DNA of 64,000 bases from Flagellimonas sp947499585 (GCF_044596045.1 NZ_CP138995.1:3038001-3102000); one strand, 5' to 3'. Positions 9,188-18,011 are shown, counted from the stretch's first letter. Numbers and translations: made by a program. Notes: generated by a model from the sequence alone, not told the origin.

Positions 9188-9824
9188 CTCTATGTTCTTT
9201 ACGGAAAATTAAATCTTGTTCCTTTAGTGCAAAAACCACCAGTTTTATATAATCATTAATGGTTTTATCAATATTTATAGGGTCGATTATATCAATATTA
9301 CCCCTCCAAATAAGTTCCCGTTCCTTTCCTACACATATGCAATACAAGGAGGTCTCTGCATGATAAATGGTAAACTCCTCGTAATAATCGTCTTCGTAGA
9401 AAATGGGCTGATACTCCAAATAATCATCGTTAAAACTATTTAATGACCAATCCAAATTGGACATTCGCTTTCTAAACGTCTCTTTATTTTCCGAACCTAT
9501 GATTTTGGTAAAAAGGATAGCATCAAAATCTTTATTCAGAAGCTGCTGCTCCACCTCCGAAAGTTCTTCTTCTGATTGTTCTGAGGAGGTAAACTCCACA
9601 TCAAAAAGATCAATGCTTCTTATCGACTCTACATTTCGTTTAGAGAATTCATCTTTAAGTTTAGTTTCAAACTGTACTCTTGCTTCTTCATTCGAGGTCA
9701 TTCCAACAAGCAATACCTTATTGGCATCAAACAGCACTATATCTGGATTTTTCCAATTGGTAACTAAGCTAGTTGAGGAACAACCTGCCGAAAACAAAAT
9801 CATTAGAGTTATTATTTTTCTCAT
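9168..9824 (-). CDS. Lipoprotein of unknown function
   Basis: This is a 218-residue protein with a clear lipoprotein signal, MRKIITLMILFSAGCSS (Cys15). The mature part begins TSLVTNWKNPDIVLFDANKVLLVG, resembling DUF4136-like envelope lipoproteins that start with a similar VxxxW-NPD pattern. It contains an acidic central stretch (SSEQSEEELSEVEQQLL). It overlaps the dehydrogenase gene by 20 bp and lies 53 bp after the coiled-coil gene at 9878, so it is likely part of a leftward transcript from there. Function unknown. Confidence 0.75.
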   Translation of the reverse strand: MRKIITLMILFSAGCSSTSLVTNWKNPDIVLFDANKVLLVGMTSNEEARVQFETKLKDEFSKRNVESIRSIDLFDVEFTSSEQSEEELSEVEQQLLNKDFDAILFTKIIGSENKETFRKRMSNLDWSLNSFNDDYLEYQPIFYEDDYYEEFTIYHAETSLYCICVGKERELIWRGNIDIIDPINIDKTINDYIKLVVFALKEQDLIFRKEHRDEVTSL

Positions 9825-9877
9825 CTTCCTTTTATTAATAGTATCAAAGGGTATTAACAGGATAAAAATCCACAGGG

Positions 9878-10321
9878 CTAACTAAGCAATCTTTTTTGCT
9901 TTTTTTTCTTCATCACATTGGAAATGATTTTGAAAATTTTTGTTTTGGATGCTCTATAGTCAACAAAATAATCCTGTATCTCTTTTTTTAACTCGGCATG
10001 GGTTTCTAAATATGCATTCTCCATGTTTATCTGGTCAACCTCATCTACCATTATTAGTATTTGATTTTCGTGCAACTGCACTTTTTTAAAGATTTCAACC
10101 AGGTTTTTTTCTGCCTGGCTCAACGAATCCACAACCCTTTTTACCTCATCAAAAATCTTAACATCAATCAAGTCCAAAGTATAATCCTGTATCATAGTAT
10201 TTAAGAACTTTTGCTCGTCTTTGGCAAATTTCAATTCTGATGACCATTTTTTGGATTCTCTGTGCATTTCATCTGCACTTAACCATTCTGTATATGCTTT
10301 TTTTATAGTGTTATTTTTCAT
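9878..10321 (-). CDS. Coiled-coil stress-cluster protein (paralogue of 10916-11344)
   Basis: This 147-residue, Lys/Glu-rich, mostly helical protein has no signal peptide or membrane segment. It shares a pattern with the 142-residue product at 10916: a KxWxSxLxF-x2-DE-x2-FL motif near residues 24-42, then a long heptad-like helix. The two are probably paralogues that bracket hsp20. I recognise no family. It lies downstream of hsp20, separated by a 32-bp palindrome. Confidence 0.65.
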   Translation of the reverse strand: MKNNTIKKAYTEWLSADEMHRESKKWSSELKFAKDEQKFLNTMIQDYTLDLIDVKIFDEVKRVVDSLSQAEKNLVEIFKKVQLHENQILIMVDEVDQINMENAYLETHAELKKEIQDYFVDYRASKTKIFKIISNVMKKKKQKRLLS

Positions 10322-10336
10322 AGCTAGTTTGAATTT

Positions 10337-10368
10337 AGGACGGTGAATGAAGCTTCATTCACCGTCCT
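10337..10368. repeat. 32-bp perfect palindrome between hsp20 and the coiled-coil gene
   Basis: The arms 10337-10352 (AGGACGGTGAATGAAG) and 10353-10368 are exact inverted copies. On the minus-strand transcript no U-tract follows, so it may be an mRNA-processing or stabilising hairpin after hsp20 rather than a strict terminator. Confidence 0.7.
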
Positions 10369-10376
10369 TTATAAGA

Positions 10377-10817
10377 TTAAACAACCTCAATAACACGTTT
10401 TGATTTTTCCTTAGCTTCTTCTGCTTTAACAAGGTTCAATTTTAAAATACCGTTTTTGTAAGTTGCCTTAACATCTTGGTTTTGATCAACAGTATTTGGT
10501 AATTGCATAGTTCTTTTAAAACAATTGTAGCTGAACTCCTTACGTGTGTAGTCTTCATCTTTTTCCGTTTCTTCCTTAGTTTTTTGTGCAGAAACTTCTA
10601 AAATGTCATCCTTCATGGTGATTTCAAAATCCTTTTTGTCAAAACTTGGGGCGGCAAGTTCAATTTCAAAATCATCATCATGTTCTTTAATGTTCATTGC
10701 CGGCAACGACTTTTCCAAGCTGAAAAAATCATCATTTACAAATGCGTCGCGATTAAAAAAATCCGCTAAATTCTCGTTCCATGGAAATCGGGTTCCATTA
10801 AATTTAATTAATGACAT
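10377..10817 (-). CDS. Small heat-shock protein, Hsp20/alpha-crystallin family
   Basis: This 146-residue ATP-independent holdase chaperone has the alpha-crystallin domain at about residues 38-130. It starts at NIKEHDDDFEIELAAPSFDKKD, continues through ILEVSAQKTKE and ends with the conserved A-x-x-K-N-G-I-L-x-L element (ATYKNGILKLNL). A short C-terminal tail, KRVIEVV, carries an I-x-V-like motif for oligomerisation. The start MSLIKFNGTRFPWNENL is typical of bacterial Hsp20. A TGA-N6-TCA box is centred about 73 bp upstream. Confidence 0.93.
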   Translation of the reverse strand: MSLIKFNGTRFPWNENLADFFNRDAFVNDDFFSLEKSLPAMNIKEHDDDFEIELAAPSFDKKDFEITMKDDILEVSAQKTKEETEKDEDYTRKEFSYNCFKRTMQLPNTVDQNQDVKATYKNGILKLNLVKAEEAKEKSKRVIEVV

Positions 10818-10884
10818 AGTTATATATTTAAGATTAATGAATACTATTTACTACCAATGTAAAAAGCTGCCTTTTGCCAAAAAA

Positions 10885-10896
10885 TGATTTGAATCA
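10885..10896 (-). promoter_or_regulatory. CRP/FNR-type box before hsp20
   Basis: TGATTTGAATCA, centred about 73 bp before the start codon at 10817. Confidence 0.55.
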
Positions 10897-10915
10897 ACTC
10901 TCAAAGCACTTAAAT

Positions 10916-11344
10916 TCAAAACAATGGTTTTTTTCTTTTTAAAACAGACCCTGCATAATTGTAGACTTCGGCCTTAAGTTTAAGGTAGTCATCATAGTGT
11001 TGCGTTACCTTTAAATCCAGATTTACATGTTTTTTGTAATAAGCCAGATCACATATTGCCGTTGTGCATTCCAAAATACCTCCCATGTTGTTTTCATGTT
11101 TGGAAATCAATCGTTTTAAACTTTCTTTTTCCTTTTTTGACTTTAAAAACTTCTGCTTGAAGATTTCTAGTTTTTCAAATAGGTTAGGCGTTCTTGGTTC
11201 AAAAACATATGACTTTAAAAGCCCTTCTATAAAAAGCATTTCATCTTGAATAAACTGGATTTGGGATTTCCATTTTTGAAGTTCCCAGTGGAGTTCTTCC
11301 ATTTTTTTTTCTTGATGAAATTCTTTTTTTTTCGACACCTTCAA
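10916..11344 (-). CDS. Coiled-coil stress-cluster protein
   Basis: This 142-residue, highly charged helical protein (MKVSKKKEFHQEKKMEELHW...) shows the same WELQKWKSQIQFIQDEMLF-type core as its paralogue at 9878 and a second Lys-rich helix. There is no signal peptide, membrane segment or catalytic motif. It has its own CRP/FNR-type box 53 bp upstream. It could be a scaffold or nucleoid/ribosome-associated factor, but nothing in the sequence decides this. Confidence 0.65.
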   Translation of the reverse strand: MKVSKKKEFHQEKKMEELHWELQKWKSQIQFIQDEMLFIEGLLKSYVFEPRTPNLFEKLEIFKQKFLKSKKEKESLKRLISKHENNMGGILECTTAICDLAYYKKHVNLDLKVTQHYDDYLKLKAEVYNYAGSVLKRKKPLF

Positions 11345-11391
11345 ATCATTTGATTGAAAATGAAGGTAAACAACAACAATTGACCATAAAA

Positions 11392-11403
11392 TGATCTAAG
11401 TCA
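11392..11403 (-). promoter_or_regulatory. CRP/FNR-type box
   Basis: TGATCTAAGTCA, centred about 53 bp before the start at 11344; the intergenic gap is only 72 bp. Confidence 0.55.
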
Positions 11404-11416
11404 ATTTGACGATAAA

Positions 11417-11821
11417 TCAAATGCCAAAAACACTTCTGGCAAGTGCTTTAAATTGATTGTCGGTCATACTATCCGCTTTGTCCAAAGCTTTAACTTTTAG
11501 TGCAAGCCTATGATGGTCTTTTTCCAAATAGGCCAAAAATTTATCCGCTGTTTCTGCCGGACCAAATATGGCAAGTTGATCTGCAATTTTCACAGAGGTT
11601 ACTAAATTTTCAAAATACCTTTTTAGTTGATGTTTTTCCCGTTCAAGGTATTTGCTGTCCTGCACAACATCTTGTGGCCCCCATCTTGTCTTGGACCTAG
11701 ACCCTCCCTTTGGATTAAAAAATTCCATATTTGAAGGAATGGTAAAGAATTTTTCAACTCCATTTTCAAATACTACACAATCAGCTTGTTGCTTGTCCAA
11801 CCATATTCCAATTTGTTTCAT
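11417..11821 (-). CDS. eRF1/Pelota-like (baeRF-type) small protein
   Basis: This 134-residue protein begins MKQIGIWLDKQQADCVVFENG, the strand-rich start seen in bacterial eRF1-domain proteins (baeRF; often annotated translational machinery or host-attachment protein). A basic stretch FFNPKGGSRSKTRWGPQD is followed by the helix KYLEREKHQLKRYFENL and an AIFGPAETADKFLAYLE segment that matches the eRF1 domain-2-like fold. It may act on stalled ribosomes, which fits a stress regulon. It lies 12 bp after the universal stress gene at 11834 and is probably co-transcribed with it. The family call is by pattern, not by search. Confidence 0.6.
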   Translation of the reverse strand: MKQIGIWLDKQQADCVVFENGVEKFFTIPSNMEFFNPKGGSRSKTRWGPQDVVQDSKYLEREKHQLKRYFENLVTSVKIADQLAIFGPAETADKFLAYLEKDHHRLALKVKALDKADSMTDNQFKALARSVFGI

Positions 11822-11833
11822 ACTAGTAGGTTT

Positions 11834-12685
11834 TTAATTATCATTGAGTTCCAATATTGGTATTTTTGGGTCGTAACCAATTTCCTTGACCATAGGGTTA
11901 GAAAGAATACTGCCAAAGAACAAGTGTTTTCTATTTAAAAAAGCAATTATGTCGCAATCGTTATTTTCTATAAAAGTATTGATCCCATCACTTACATTTG
12001 TTGCAGACAGGAAGCGGATTTCATAATCGGTCCCATCCAGAATATCTTGCAAGAGTTGTTTGTTGGTCTCTTCTTTCCGATTGAGTTTCCCATCTTTGTT
12101 TTTATCAATATGAACAACATTTATTTTTGAATCATGAAGTTGAGCGATTTCAATAAGATACTGTAACTCCTTCCTTTTATAATCAGATTTAAAATCAGTA
12201 GGAAAAACAATTTCCTTTGGAACTGAATAAGAATATCCTTCAGGCACGGCAATAACTGGGCATTCCTTTATTTTTTCCATTAAAGTTACCGTGTTCGTGC
12301 CAAAAATTTTTGCTTTTGAACTGTTGGTTCCCTTGGTTCCCATGACTATTATATCTATATCCTTTTTAGCAATTATACCTTTTACAGCCTCAATTAAACT
12401 ATTGAATGTGCAGATGGTATGGAATTTATGTTTTGGATTATCTGGGTGTAATCTTATCATTTCCATTAATCGGGTCATTCCCTCTTCAGAGGTTCTTTTG
12501 GCGGTATCATAAAACTGCTCACCGGATTCGGGAACCATCATGTTATCCAGTGTGTAAGAAGATACCCGAAATACGTTTAAAACATAAAAGTCGCATTGAA
12601 CATCCCTATATAGCTCAAGGGCATATCTTATGGCATTCAGTGCATTTTTTGAATAATCTGTAGGAAGTAAAATTCGTTTGTCCAT
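11834..12685 (-). CDS. Tandem universal stress protein (Usp A)
   Basis: This 283-residue protein has two UspA domains. The first starts at KRILLPTDYSKNALNAIRYAL and ends with the nucleotide-binding pattern G-2x-G-9x-G(T) (GTKG...FGTN). The second starts near EIVFPTDFKSDYKRKEL and lacks that motif, so only the first domain should bind ATP. Usp proteins support survival under starvation, oxidative or anaerobic stress. It heads a two-gene unit with the eRF1-like gene, and a CRP/FNR-type box lies 55 bp upstream. Confidence 0.9.
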   Translation of the reverse strand: MDKRILLPTDYSKNALNAIRYALELYRDVQCDFYVLNVFRVSSYTLDNMMVPESGEQFYDTAKRTSEEGMTRLMEMIRLHPDNPKHKFHTICTFNSLIEAVKGIIAKKDIDIIVMGTKGTNSSKAKIFGTNTVTLMEKIKECPVIAVPEGYSYSVPKEIVFPTDFKSDYKRKELQYLIEIAQLHDSKINVVHIDKNKDGKLNRKEETNKQLLQDILDGTDYEIRFLSATNVSDGINTFIENNDCDIIAFLNRKHLFFGSILSNPMVKEIGYDPKIPILELNDN

Positions 12686-12734
12686 TTTTATTGACTTTTG
12701 TTTTAAAACTAATTCATGGAAAAGTGAACTACTA

Positions 12735-12746
12735 TGACTTTCGTCA
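12735..12746 (-). promoter_or_regulatory. CRP/FNR-type box
   Basis: TGACTTTCGTCA, centred about 55 bp before the Usp start at 12685. Confidence 0.5.
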
Positions 12747-12790
12747 ATTTGCCTATTTGAATTCCTTAAAAAGTGTATTTGTGGTATTTC

Positions 12791-13639
12791 TTAAGATTTG
12801 GGGTGATATGGTAACACCAAAAAAGGCACTAAACTGCGCAAACCAATGTTCCGTATTATGGGCTCTACAAAAAGTCGCTCCAAGAAAGTATGTTTATTAT
12901 GAACCATAGCTAGCAGTTGTATGTCATGTTGACTTTGAAAGTTATTAATAGCTCCTATCACCTCTTGATCTGGTTCATCATAAAAATAATGATTGGAAGT
13001 TGCCACTATTCTCTCGAGGATAGTTTTATTTGAACTTTGCTCTTTGGAAAGTCCATACGGTGATGAAACATGCATTATATGAATTTTAGACTTGCGCTGC
13101 TTGGCCAAATTCAACAAATAATCAAGGCCTGATAATTTGTAATCAATTTCAAAATCTGTTGGAAATAAAATATGATCCAAGGGTCTAAACTTGCTTTTTT
13201 TAGGGATGATCAGAACAGGTACGGTAGCTATTCTTAATACATGCACAGTGTTAGACCCCAAAAATATTCCCTTTGCTCCAGTTGCTCCCTGCGTGCCCAT
13301 AATTACAATATCAATATTCTCATTTTTAACTGTATTTTGTACCTCATCAACCAAATTATTGAAGGCAGCGTGCGTAACAAAAGTGTGTCTAGGGTTTTTG
13401 AATTTTGAGACCAGGTTTTTTCTTATTTCCTCCAATTGTGTCTGCGCAACCTGTTGATGACCATCTGGAAGTCCCACTTTACCTGGACTGCCCAACATAT
13501 AATCAACCCTGTAAATTGCTGGAGTATACGCATGCATTAAATAAAACACACAGGTACTGTCTTCAAACAGCTCGATACCATGGCAAATGGCATCAAAAGC
13601 ATTCTCTGAAAAATCCGTTGGTAAAAGAATATTCATCAT
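12791..13639 (-). CDS. Tandem universal stress protein (Usp B)
   Basis: This 282-residue two-domain Usp has an intact ATP-binding pattern GTQGATGAKGIFLGSN in domain 1. Domain 2 starts at HILFPTDFEIDYKLSGL and is degenerate. The Phe-Tyr-rich segment LMHAYTPAIYRVDYMLGSP after the first strand is shared with the product at 16293, marking these two as the closest paralogue pair. It diverges from thioredoxin across a shared CRP/FNR-type box at 13702. Confidence 0.9.
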   Translation of the reverse strand: MMNILLPTDFSENAFDAICHGIELFEDSTCVFYLMHAYTPAIYRVDYMLGSPGKVGLPDGHQQVAQTQLEEIRKNLVSKFKNPRHTFVTHAAFNNLVDEVQNTVKNENIDIVIMGTQGATGAKGIFLGSNTVHVLRIATVPVLIIPKKSKFRPLDHILFPTDFEIDYKLSGLDYLLNLAKQRKSKIHIMHVSSPYGLSKEQSSNKTILERIVATSNHYFYDEPDQEVIGAINNFQSQHDIQLLAMVHNKHTFLERLFVEPIIRNIGLRSLVPFLVLPYHPKS

Positions 13640-13701
13640 AGTGGCAATTTTAAATAGCTTACAATATTTTCAAAACTAGAACAGGAAGGTCTTCCATACT
13701 A

Positions 13702-13713
13702 TGATTTAGATCA
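13702..13713. promoter_or_regulatory. Shared CRP/FNR-type box, usp/trx divergent promoters
   Basis: TGATTTAGATCA lies 68 bp (centre) from the leftward Usp start and 56 bp from the rightward thioredoxin start. Confidence 0.55.
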
Positions 13714-13763
13714 ATTGCAATCCATTTCAAGTTTTTTAAATTGCACTATTAAACAATGAAATT

Positions 13764-14063
13764 GTGAAAGGAAATTTTAATGAAATCATTAACTCAGAAC
13801 AACTTATTTTGGTTGATTTTTTTGCGGATTGGTGTGGTCCATGCAAAGTGTTGGCTCCCATTCTTAAAGAAGTTAAAGATGAAATGGGCGAGACCCTCAA
13901 AATTGTAAAGATAGACGTAGATAAAAATCAATCAATTGCAGGCAAGTATCAGGTGCGCGGGGTACCTACAATGATTCTGTTCAAGGAAGGGAAAACACTT
14001 TGGAGGCAATCCGGTGTGGTACAGAAATCTGAAATAGTGAAAACCGCAACGTCTTTTCTATAG
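13764..14063 (+). CDS. trxA: Thioredoxin
   Basis: This is a 99-residue single-domain thioredoxin. The redox motif WCGPCK lies near residues 23-28 in the normal FADWCGPCKVLAPIL context, and the cis-Pro segment is RGVPTMILFKEGK. It reduces protein disulfides in the cytosol (no signal peptide). The start is GTG at 13764; the ATG at 13756 is out of frame and stops immediately. It lies in the stress cluster divergent from a Usp gene with a shared box. Confidence 0.93.
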   Translation: MKGNFNEIINSEQLILVDFFADWCGPCKVLAPILKEVKDEMGETLKIVKIDVDKNQSIAGKYQVRGVPTMILFKEGKTLWRQSGVVQKSEIVKTATSFL

Positions 14064-14112
14064 TCACACAAGTAACTTTTCAAGAAGAATTTTTTTCTAA
14101 AATACCGCCGCA

Positions 14113-14124
14113 TGACTTTTCTCA
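14113..14124 (+). promoter_or_regulatory. Weak CRP/FNR-type box before 14174 gene
   Basis: TGACTTTTCTCA keeps TGA-N6-TCA but has C rather than A/G before the second half. Its centre is about 55 bp before the ATG at 14174. It lies inside a TACCGC/GCGGTA inverted repeat (14103-14108 and 14129-14134). Confidence 0.35.
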
Positions 14125-14173
14125 TTTCAGCGGTAGACACACTTCTCTATTTTTCCTAAAAATTAACGGAAAA

Positions 14174-14524
14174 ATGGAAAAATCAATAGAATCCTCAACA
14201 CATAGTTCAATCAAAAGGAAAAATCTTAAAACTATCCTAGTGATGTACAACCATCAATTAACCAAGATGAAAGCGCAATTGGATGGGCTTTTCACAAATT
14301 CTTACGCGGTTGAAAATTTAGATGAGATACGAGAGATCGCAATGTTACTTCAAGAAATACGGCGTAAGATAAATATGTCGGAAAAAGAACTTTCAATGGG
14401 ATTGGATTACAATGACATACCCATTCAAACAAAAAATAAGCTGAACACTCTAGACAAGGACTTCATAATTCTCAACAATGCTTTCTTGGCAATTGGCAGA
14501 ATCAATAGGGAACAATCAGCTTAA
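14174..14524 (+). CDS. Small helical protein of unknown function
   Basis: This 116-residue protein is predicted mainly helical (NLKTILVMYNHQLTKMKAQLDGLF, DEIREIAMLLQEIRRKI). It has no signal peptide or membrane helix. It lies alone on the plus strand between thioredoxin and a leftward four-gene Usp operon. Loose resemblance to the coiled-coil proteins at 9878 and 10916 (one long helix pair, similar size) is not strong enough to claim homology. Confidence 0.6.
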   Translation: MEKSIESSTHSSIKRKNLKTILVMYNHQLTKMKAQLDGLFTNSYAVENLDEIREIAMLLQEIRRKINMSEKELSMGLDYNDIPIQTKNKLNTLDKDFIILNNAFLAIGRINREQSA

Positions 14525-14561
14525 GGTAAAAATGAAAGGAAATTAACCAGTAGGTCTTTTT

Positions 14562-15413
14562 TTAGTCGTAAAGATGCATTACCAAAAATGGAACTTGGGT
14601 ATTGAAAGCAACTTTTTTTATTACGCTTTCATTGATTATTGTTTCAAAAAAACTGTGCCAATAGTTTATCATGCATACAATGCCAATATCATTGTTTTCT
14701 TCAACAAGCTCTTTTATTGTAATGTTGATAGGCTTTTCTTTTTTTAAAATTACAAGCTCATGATTCACCCCTTTAAGACGTTTTTGAATTAATTCATGAG
14801 CGGTTTTTTGATGTGGTTCAAGTGTATTTATATCACCTAAATATAGCACTCTTATTTTGGCATTAAGGATTTTTGCAATGTCAATCATGGGTTTTATTTC
14901 ATAAGTATGGTAAGCATGTTCCAACCCCGTAATAAAGAGAATTGTTTCAATAGTATCATGTTTAAAATCATCTGGCACTGCTATAATCGGACAGAGATCA
15001 ACATTTTTTATGGTTTTGTATGTATTGCTGCCCATAAAAACTTCTTTTAGCCCTGTTGCTCCCTTGGTTCCCATAATGATATAATCGATATCCTTATCGA
15101 ATACAACTTGGCGTATTGCGTTGGTCAAAGTACTTATTCGTATAAGAGTATTGAATTTATGTTTAGGGTTTTCATAACTTTCTTCAATGCGTTTCAATGT
15201 CTTTTCCAATCCCCTTTTTGATTCTTCTTTGGTTATCTCGTAAAGCCTTGTTTCATTGGCCCTGTTTATTGTGGTAACAAGTCCTGAGGAACCCAATTGA
15301 AAAACATTCAAAATAAAAAATTCACATTCTTCGTTTTTGAAAAGTGATAGCGCAAACACGATTGCATTCCATGCGTTTTCAGAAAAATCTGTTGGAAATA
15401 ATATCCTTTGCAT
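14562..15413 (-). CDS. Tandem universal stress protein (Usp C)
   Basis: This 283-residue two-domain Usp has GTKGATGLKEVFMGSN as the domain-1 nucleotide motif. Domain 2 begins ETILFITGLEHAYHTYEIK and has lost the usual PTD start, so it is the most diverged second domain in the set. It is the last gene of the leftward four-Usp operon that starts at 18011, 21 bp after the previous gene. Confidence 0.88.
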   Translation of the reverse strand: MQRILFPTDFSENAWNAIVFALSLFKNEECEFFILNVFQLGSSGLVTTINRANETRLYEITKEESKRGLEKTLKRIEESYENPKHKFNTLIRISTLTNAIRQVVFDKDIDYIIMGTKGATGLKEVFMGSNTYKTIKNVDLCPIIAVPDDFKHDTIETILFITGLEHAYHTYEIKPMIDIAKILNAKIRVLYLGDINTLEPHQKTAHELIQKRLKGVNHELVILKKEKPINITIKELVEENNDIGIVCMINYWHSFFETIINESVIKKVAFNTQVPFLVMHLYD

Positions 15414-15434
15414 AATGTATATACCATTTATTGA

Positions 15435-16286
15435 TTACCCTTCAAAGTCTGGAAGGACCATTAGAGGGATACTGGTTTTAAATCCTACTTTCTTCACTAC
15501 AGGTTCTTGCGTTAACCGTTCCAAAAATGTATGGGAGTAATTGGTAAGAACAATTAGGTCTGCAGCCTGTTCTTTGGAAAAATCTCGGATGGCTTTTGAA
15601 ACAGTCGATTTTATAGTCACTTTGTAAAAAGAATATGGGTATCCTTCCAATCTTTTTTTTAAAATTTTCCTGTTATAACGTTGTAGGCTGCTCAGTCTAA
15701 ATTCCTGGGCCACATGAAATATTTTAATCTCAGATTTCCATACATCTATTAATTCCAAAAATGGCTTCAATATCCCTTTCGGAAAAAAGTGCGCATATTC
15801 AGTAGGAAAAACTATGGTCTTCATTAATTGAAAATCAAATGTTTTTGGTACAACAATCAATGAGCAATTTTTTACCGCTTTTAAGACCTTAACCGTATTG
15901 CTTCCCATAAAAATCTCTTTTGCGCCCGTAGCCCCTTTTGTGCCCATCATAATGACATCAATATCATATTTTGGGATAAGTTCCTTGATAACAGTTACAA
16001 CATTTCCTTTGACTGAAATTGTTTTGAAAGTATGATTTTGAATACCATGGTTTTGCTTAAGGTAGGTTGTGATTTTTTTCAGTTCTTTTTCTGAATAGTC
16101 TGATAATGATTGATAGACTTCACCTGCCCTAACAGAGCTTTTAAACCCAGCAATATTTTGTGATTTGGGTTCATAGACGTGCAGTAGATAAAATACACAT
16201 TCAAAATCTGCGTAAAGCTTTATTGCGGTGAAAAGCGCATTCCAGGCATTTTCTGAAAAATCTGTGGGTAAAAGAATCTGTTTCAT
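15435..16286 (-). CDS. Tandem universal stress protein (Usp D)
   Basis: This 283-residue two-domain Usp starts MKQILLPTDFSENAWNALF. The domain-1 nucleotide motif is GTKGATGAKEIFMGSN; domain 2 begins TIVFPTEYAHFFPKGIL. It is third in the four-gene operon, 6 bp after the gene at 16293. ATP binding is expected only in domain 1. Confidence 0.88.
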   Translation of the reverse strand: MKQILLPTDFSENAWNALFTAIKLYADFECVFYLLHVYEPKSQNIAGFKSSVRAGEVYQSLSDYSEKELKKITTYLKQNHGIQNHTFKTISVKGNVVTVIKELIPKYDIDVIMMGTKGATGAKEIFMGSNTVKVLKAVKNCSLIVVPKTFDFQLMKTIVFPTEYAHFFPKGILKPFLELIDVWKSEIKIFHVAQEFRLSSLQRYNRKILKKRLEGYPYSFYKVTIKSTVSKAIRDFSKEQAADLIVLTNYSHTFLERLTQEPVVKKVGFKTSIPLMVLPDFEG

Positions 16287-16292
16287 AGCACC

Positions 16293-17147
16293 TTATTTAA
16301 TTATTTCTGATGTATCATGTAGCACCAGGAAAGGCACTGTACTGCTATAACCAATAGAATCCACGTTCTGTTTTAACAGCAAACGCTCAAGAAATGAGTG
16401 TTTTTTGTTCATCATAACAATTAAATCCATATCGTTCTTTTCTACATAACTGTGCACCACATTAGGCATATATGCATCCGTGATATCTTGAAAGACCACT
16501 GACAAACCTTTTAGCAAAACCTTCAAGTGTTCCTGGTTCTCTAATTGAATTGGAGTTAAATCATCTTCTTCAACAGCATGTACCACATGCAATAAGGCCT
16601 TGTTTTTTGATACTATCTCTAACAATGGTTCCAACTCGTTGAGATTGTATTTTGATGCATAATCCGTAGGTAAAAGAACTTGTGTTATTTTTCTGAAATC
16701 ATATTCCACGGGTACTGCCAACACAGGACGTTTTGATTTTCTGATAACATGCACCGTATTGGAACCCAAGAACAGTTCTTTTGCACCTGAAGCTCCCTGT
16801 GTGCCCATAACAACCATATCTATGTCTTTGGTCTCGCAAACCTCCTTTATTTCATCTGTTGGGGTGTTGAAGGCGGAAAGTGTTTCAAATTGATGTTTAG
16901 GGTTCTTATATTTTTTTTCAATTCTTAACAGCGTATGTTCCAATCCACCCAATGATAAATCCACACCTACATCTGGTATGGCACTATGAACCGGCCCCCC
17001 GACCATGTAATCTACTCTATAGAATGATGGGGTATACGTGTTTAAAACATAGAACAAACACGCTTCATTTTCAAAAAATTGAAGTGCGTAATCAATAGCG
17101 TTCCAAGCGTTTTTAGAGAAATCGGTGGGTAAGAGTATCTTTTTCAT
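16293..17147 (-). CDS. Tandem universal stress protein (Usp E)
   Basis: This 284-residue two-domain Usp has the nucleotide motif GTQGASGAKELFLGSN in domain 1; domain 2 begins QVLLPTDYASKYNLNEL. It is close to Usp B (12791) in the YTPSFYRVDYMVGGP segment, pointing to duplication within the locus. It is second in the operon, 12 bp after the gene at 17160. Confidence 0.9.
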   Translation of the reverse strand: MKKILLPTDFSKNAWNAIDYALQFFENEACLFYVLNTYTPSFYRVDYMVGGPVHSAIPDVGVDLSLGGLEHTLLRIEKKYKNPKHQFETLSAFNTPTDEIKEVCETKDIDMVVMGTQGASGAKELFLGSNTVHVIRKSKRPVLAVPVEYDFRKITQVLLPTDYASKYNLNELEPLLEIVSKNKALLHVVHAVEEDDLTPIQLENQEHLKVLLKGLSVVFQDITDAYMPNVVHSYVEKNDMDLIVMMNKKHSFLERLLLKQNVDSIGYSSTVPFLVLHDTSEIIK

Positions 17148-17159
17148 TTTTCTAACTAT

Positions 17160-18011
17160 TTATCTAGGTAAATTCTGCATGACCAGAAAAGGAATTTTAA
17201 TCTTTAGACCTAATTCATCAACAGAAGAACGGTACAGCATATCTTCAAAAAATGAATGTCTTGAATTGACCATTGCCAACATACCAACATTGTTTTGGGT
17301 TATGTATTCCAATATGGCCTCAACCCTATTTTGAGTAGGAATCATTTTAAAGGAGAGATAGGCTTTTGAAAGTGTGCGTTTTAAGAATAACTTGTTGTCT
17401 TCCTGTCTATGGCTCAACACTTCAAAATCTGAAATATGGACACAATGAATTTCTGATTTGAACTCTCCTGCTAAATTGCCCAAAAGCTTTAATTCCCTTC
17501 TTTTATAAGGCAACATATAATCTGTAGGAAACATAATAACTTTGGGTTGTCTGTGTTCAAAATCTTGGGGGATTGCCAAAACCGGGCATTTAACGTATTT
17601 AAAAACCTCAATGGTAAAACTTCCAAAAGTTGTTTTATGGTTGCTGGTTTCTCCCTTAGTCCCCATTACTATCAAATCTAGGTTGAGCTGATCTACAAAG
17701 TCATTTACGCCATCCACCAAACTGTCAAAAGATGCAACTGCGTGGAAAACGTGCAAAGGGTTTGGGGGCATCCCAATTACTGATTGGATCAATACATCCA
17801 ATTCTTTTTCAACTTCCAGTCTAATATCTCTTTCCGCCTTTTTCCTTTCACTAACAGTTGAATTATTAAACCTTCCATAGACTTTATCGGCAAAGGCATT
17901 CATAATATAGAACTCAGTCCTTGTGTTCTTATAAAGCTCTTGCGCATATTTTAGAGCATGTAGCGCATTTTCTGAGAAATCTGTTGGGACAAGGATAACA
18001 TTCATAGTCAA
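17160..18011 (-). CDS. Tandem universal stress protein (Usp F), operon head
   Basis: This 283-residue two-domain Usp has GTKGETSNHKTTFGS in domain 1 and a second domain starting VIMFPTDYMLPYKRREL. The N-terminus MTMNVILVPTDFSEN could start at either the first or third codon. It is the first of four consecutive Usp genes, with a CRP/FNR-type box centred 47 bp upstream. Confidence 0.9.
   Translation of the reverse strand: MTMNVILVPTDFSENALHALKYAQELYKNTRTEFYIMNAFADKVYGRFNNSTVSERKKAERDIRLEVEKELDVLIQSVIGMPPNPLHVFHAVASFDSLVDGVNDFVDQLNLDLIVMGTKGETSNHKTTFGSFTIEVFKYVKCPVLAIPQDFEHRQPKVIMFPTDYMLPYKRRELKLLGNLAGEFKSEIHCVHISDFEVLSHRQEDNKLFLKRTLSKAYLSFKMIPTQNRVEAILEYITQNNVGMLAMVNSRHSFFEDMLYRSSVDELGLKIKIPFLVMQNLPR

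Noticed and set aside
10337..10368. Palindrome as a simple hsp20 terminator
   Set aside because: On the transcribed (minus) strand no U-tract follows the stem, so I list it as a hairpin repeat of uncertain role and not as a terminator.
12691..12909. Plus-strand frame in the gap before Usp A and into Usp B
   Set aside because: It overlaps the 3' end of a certain gene on the other strand and the regulatory box; the product looks random.
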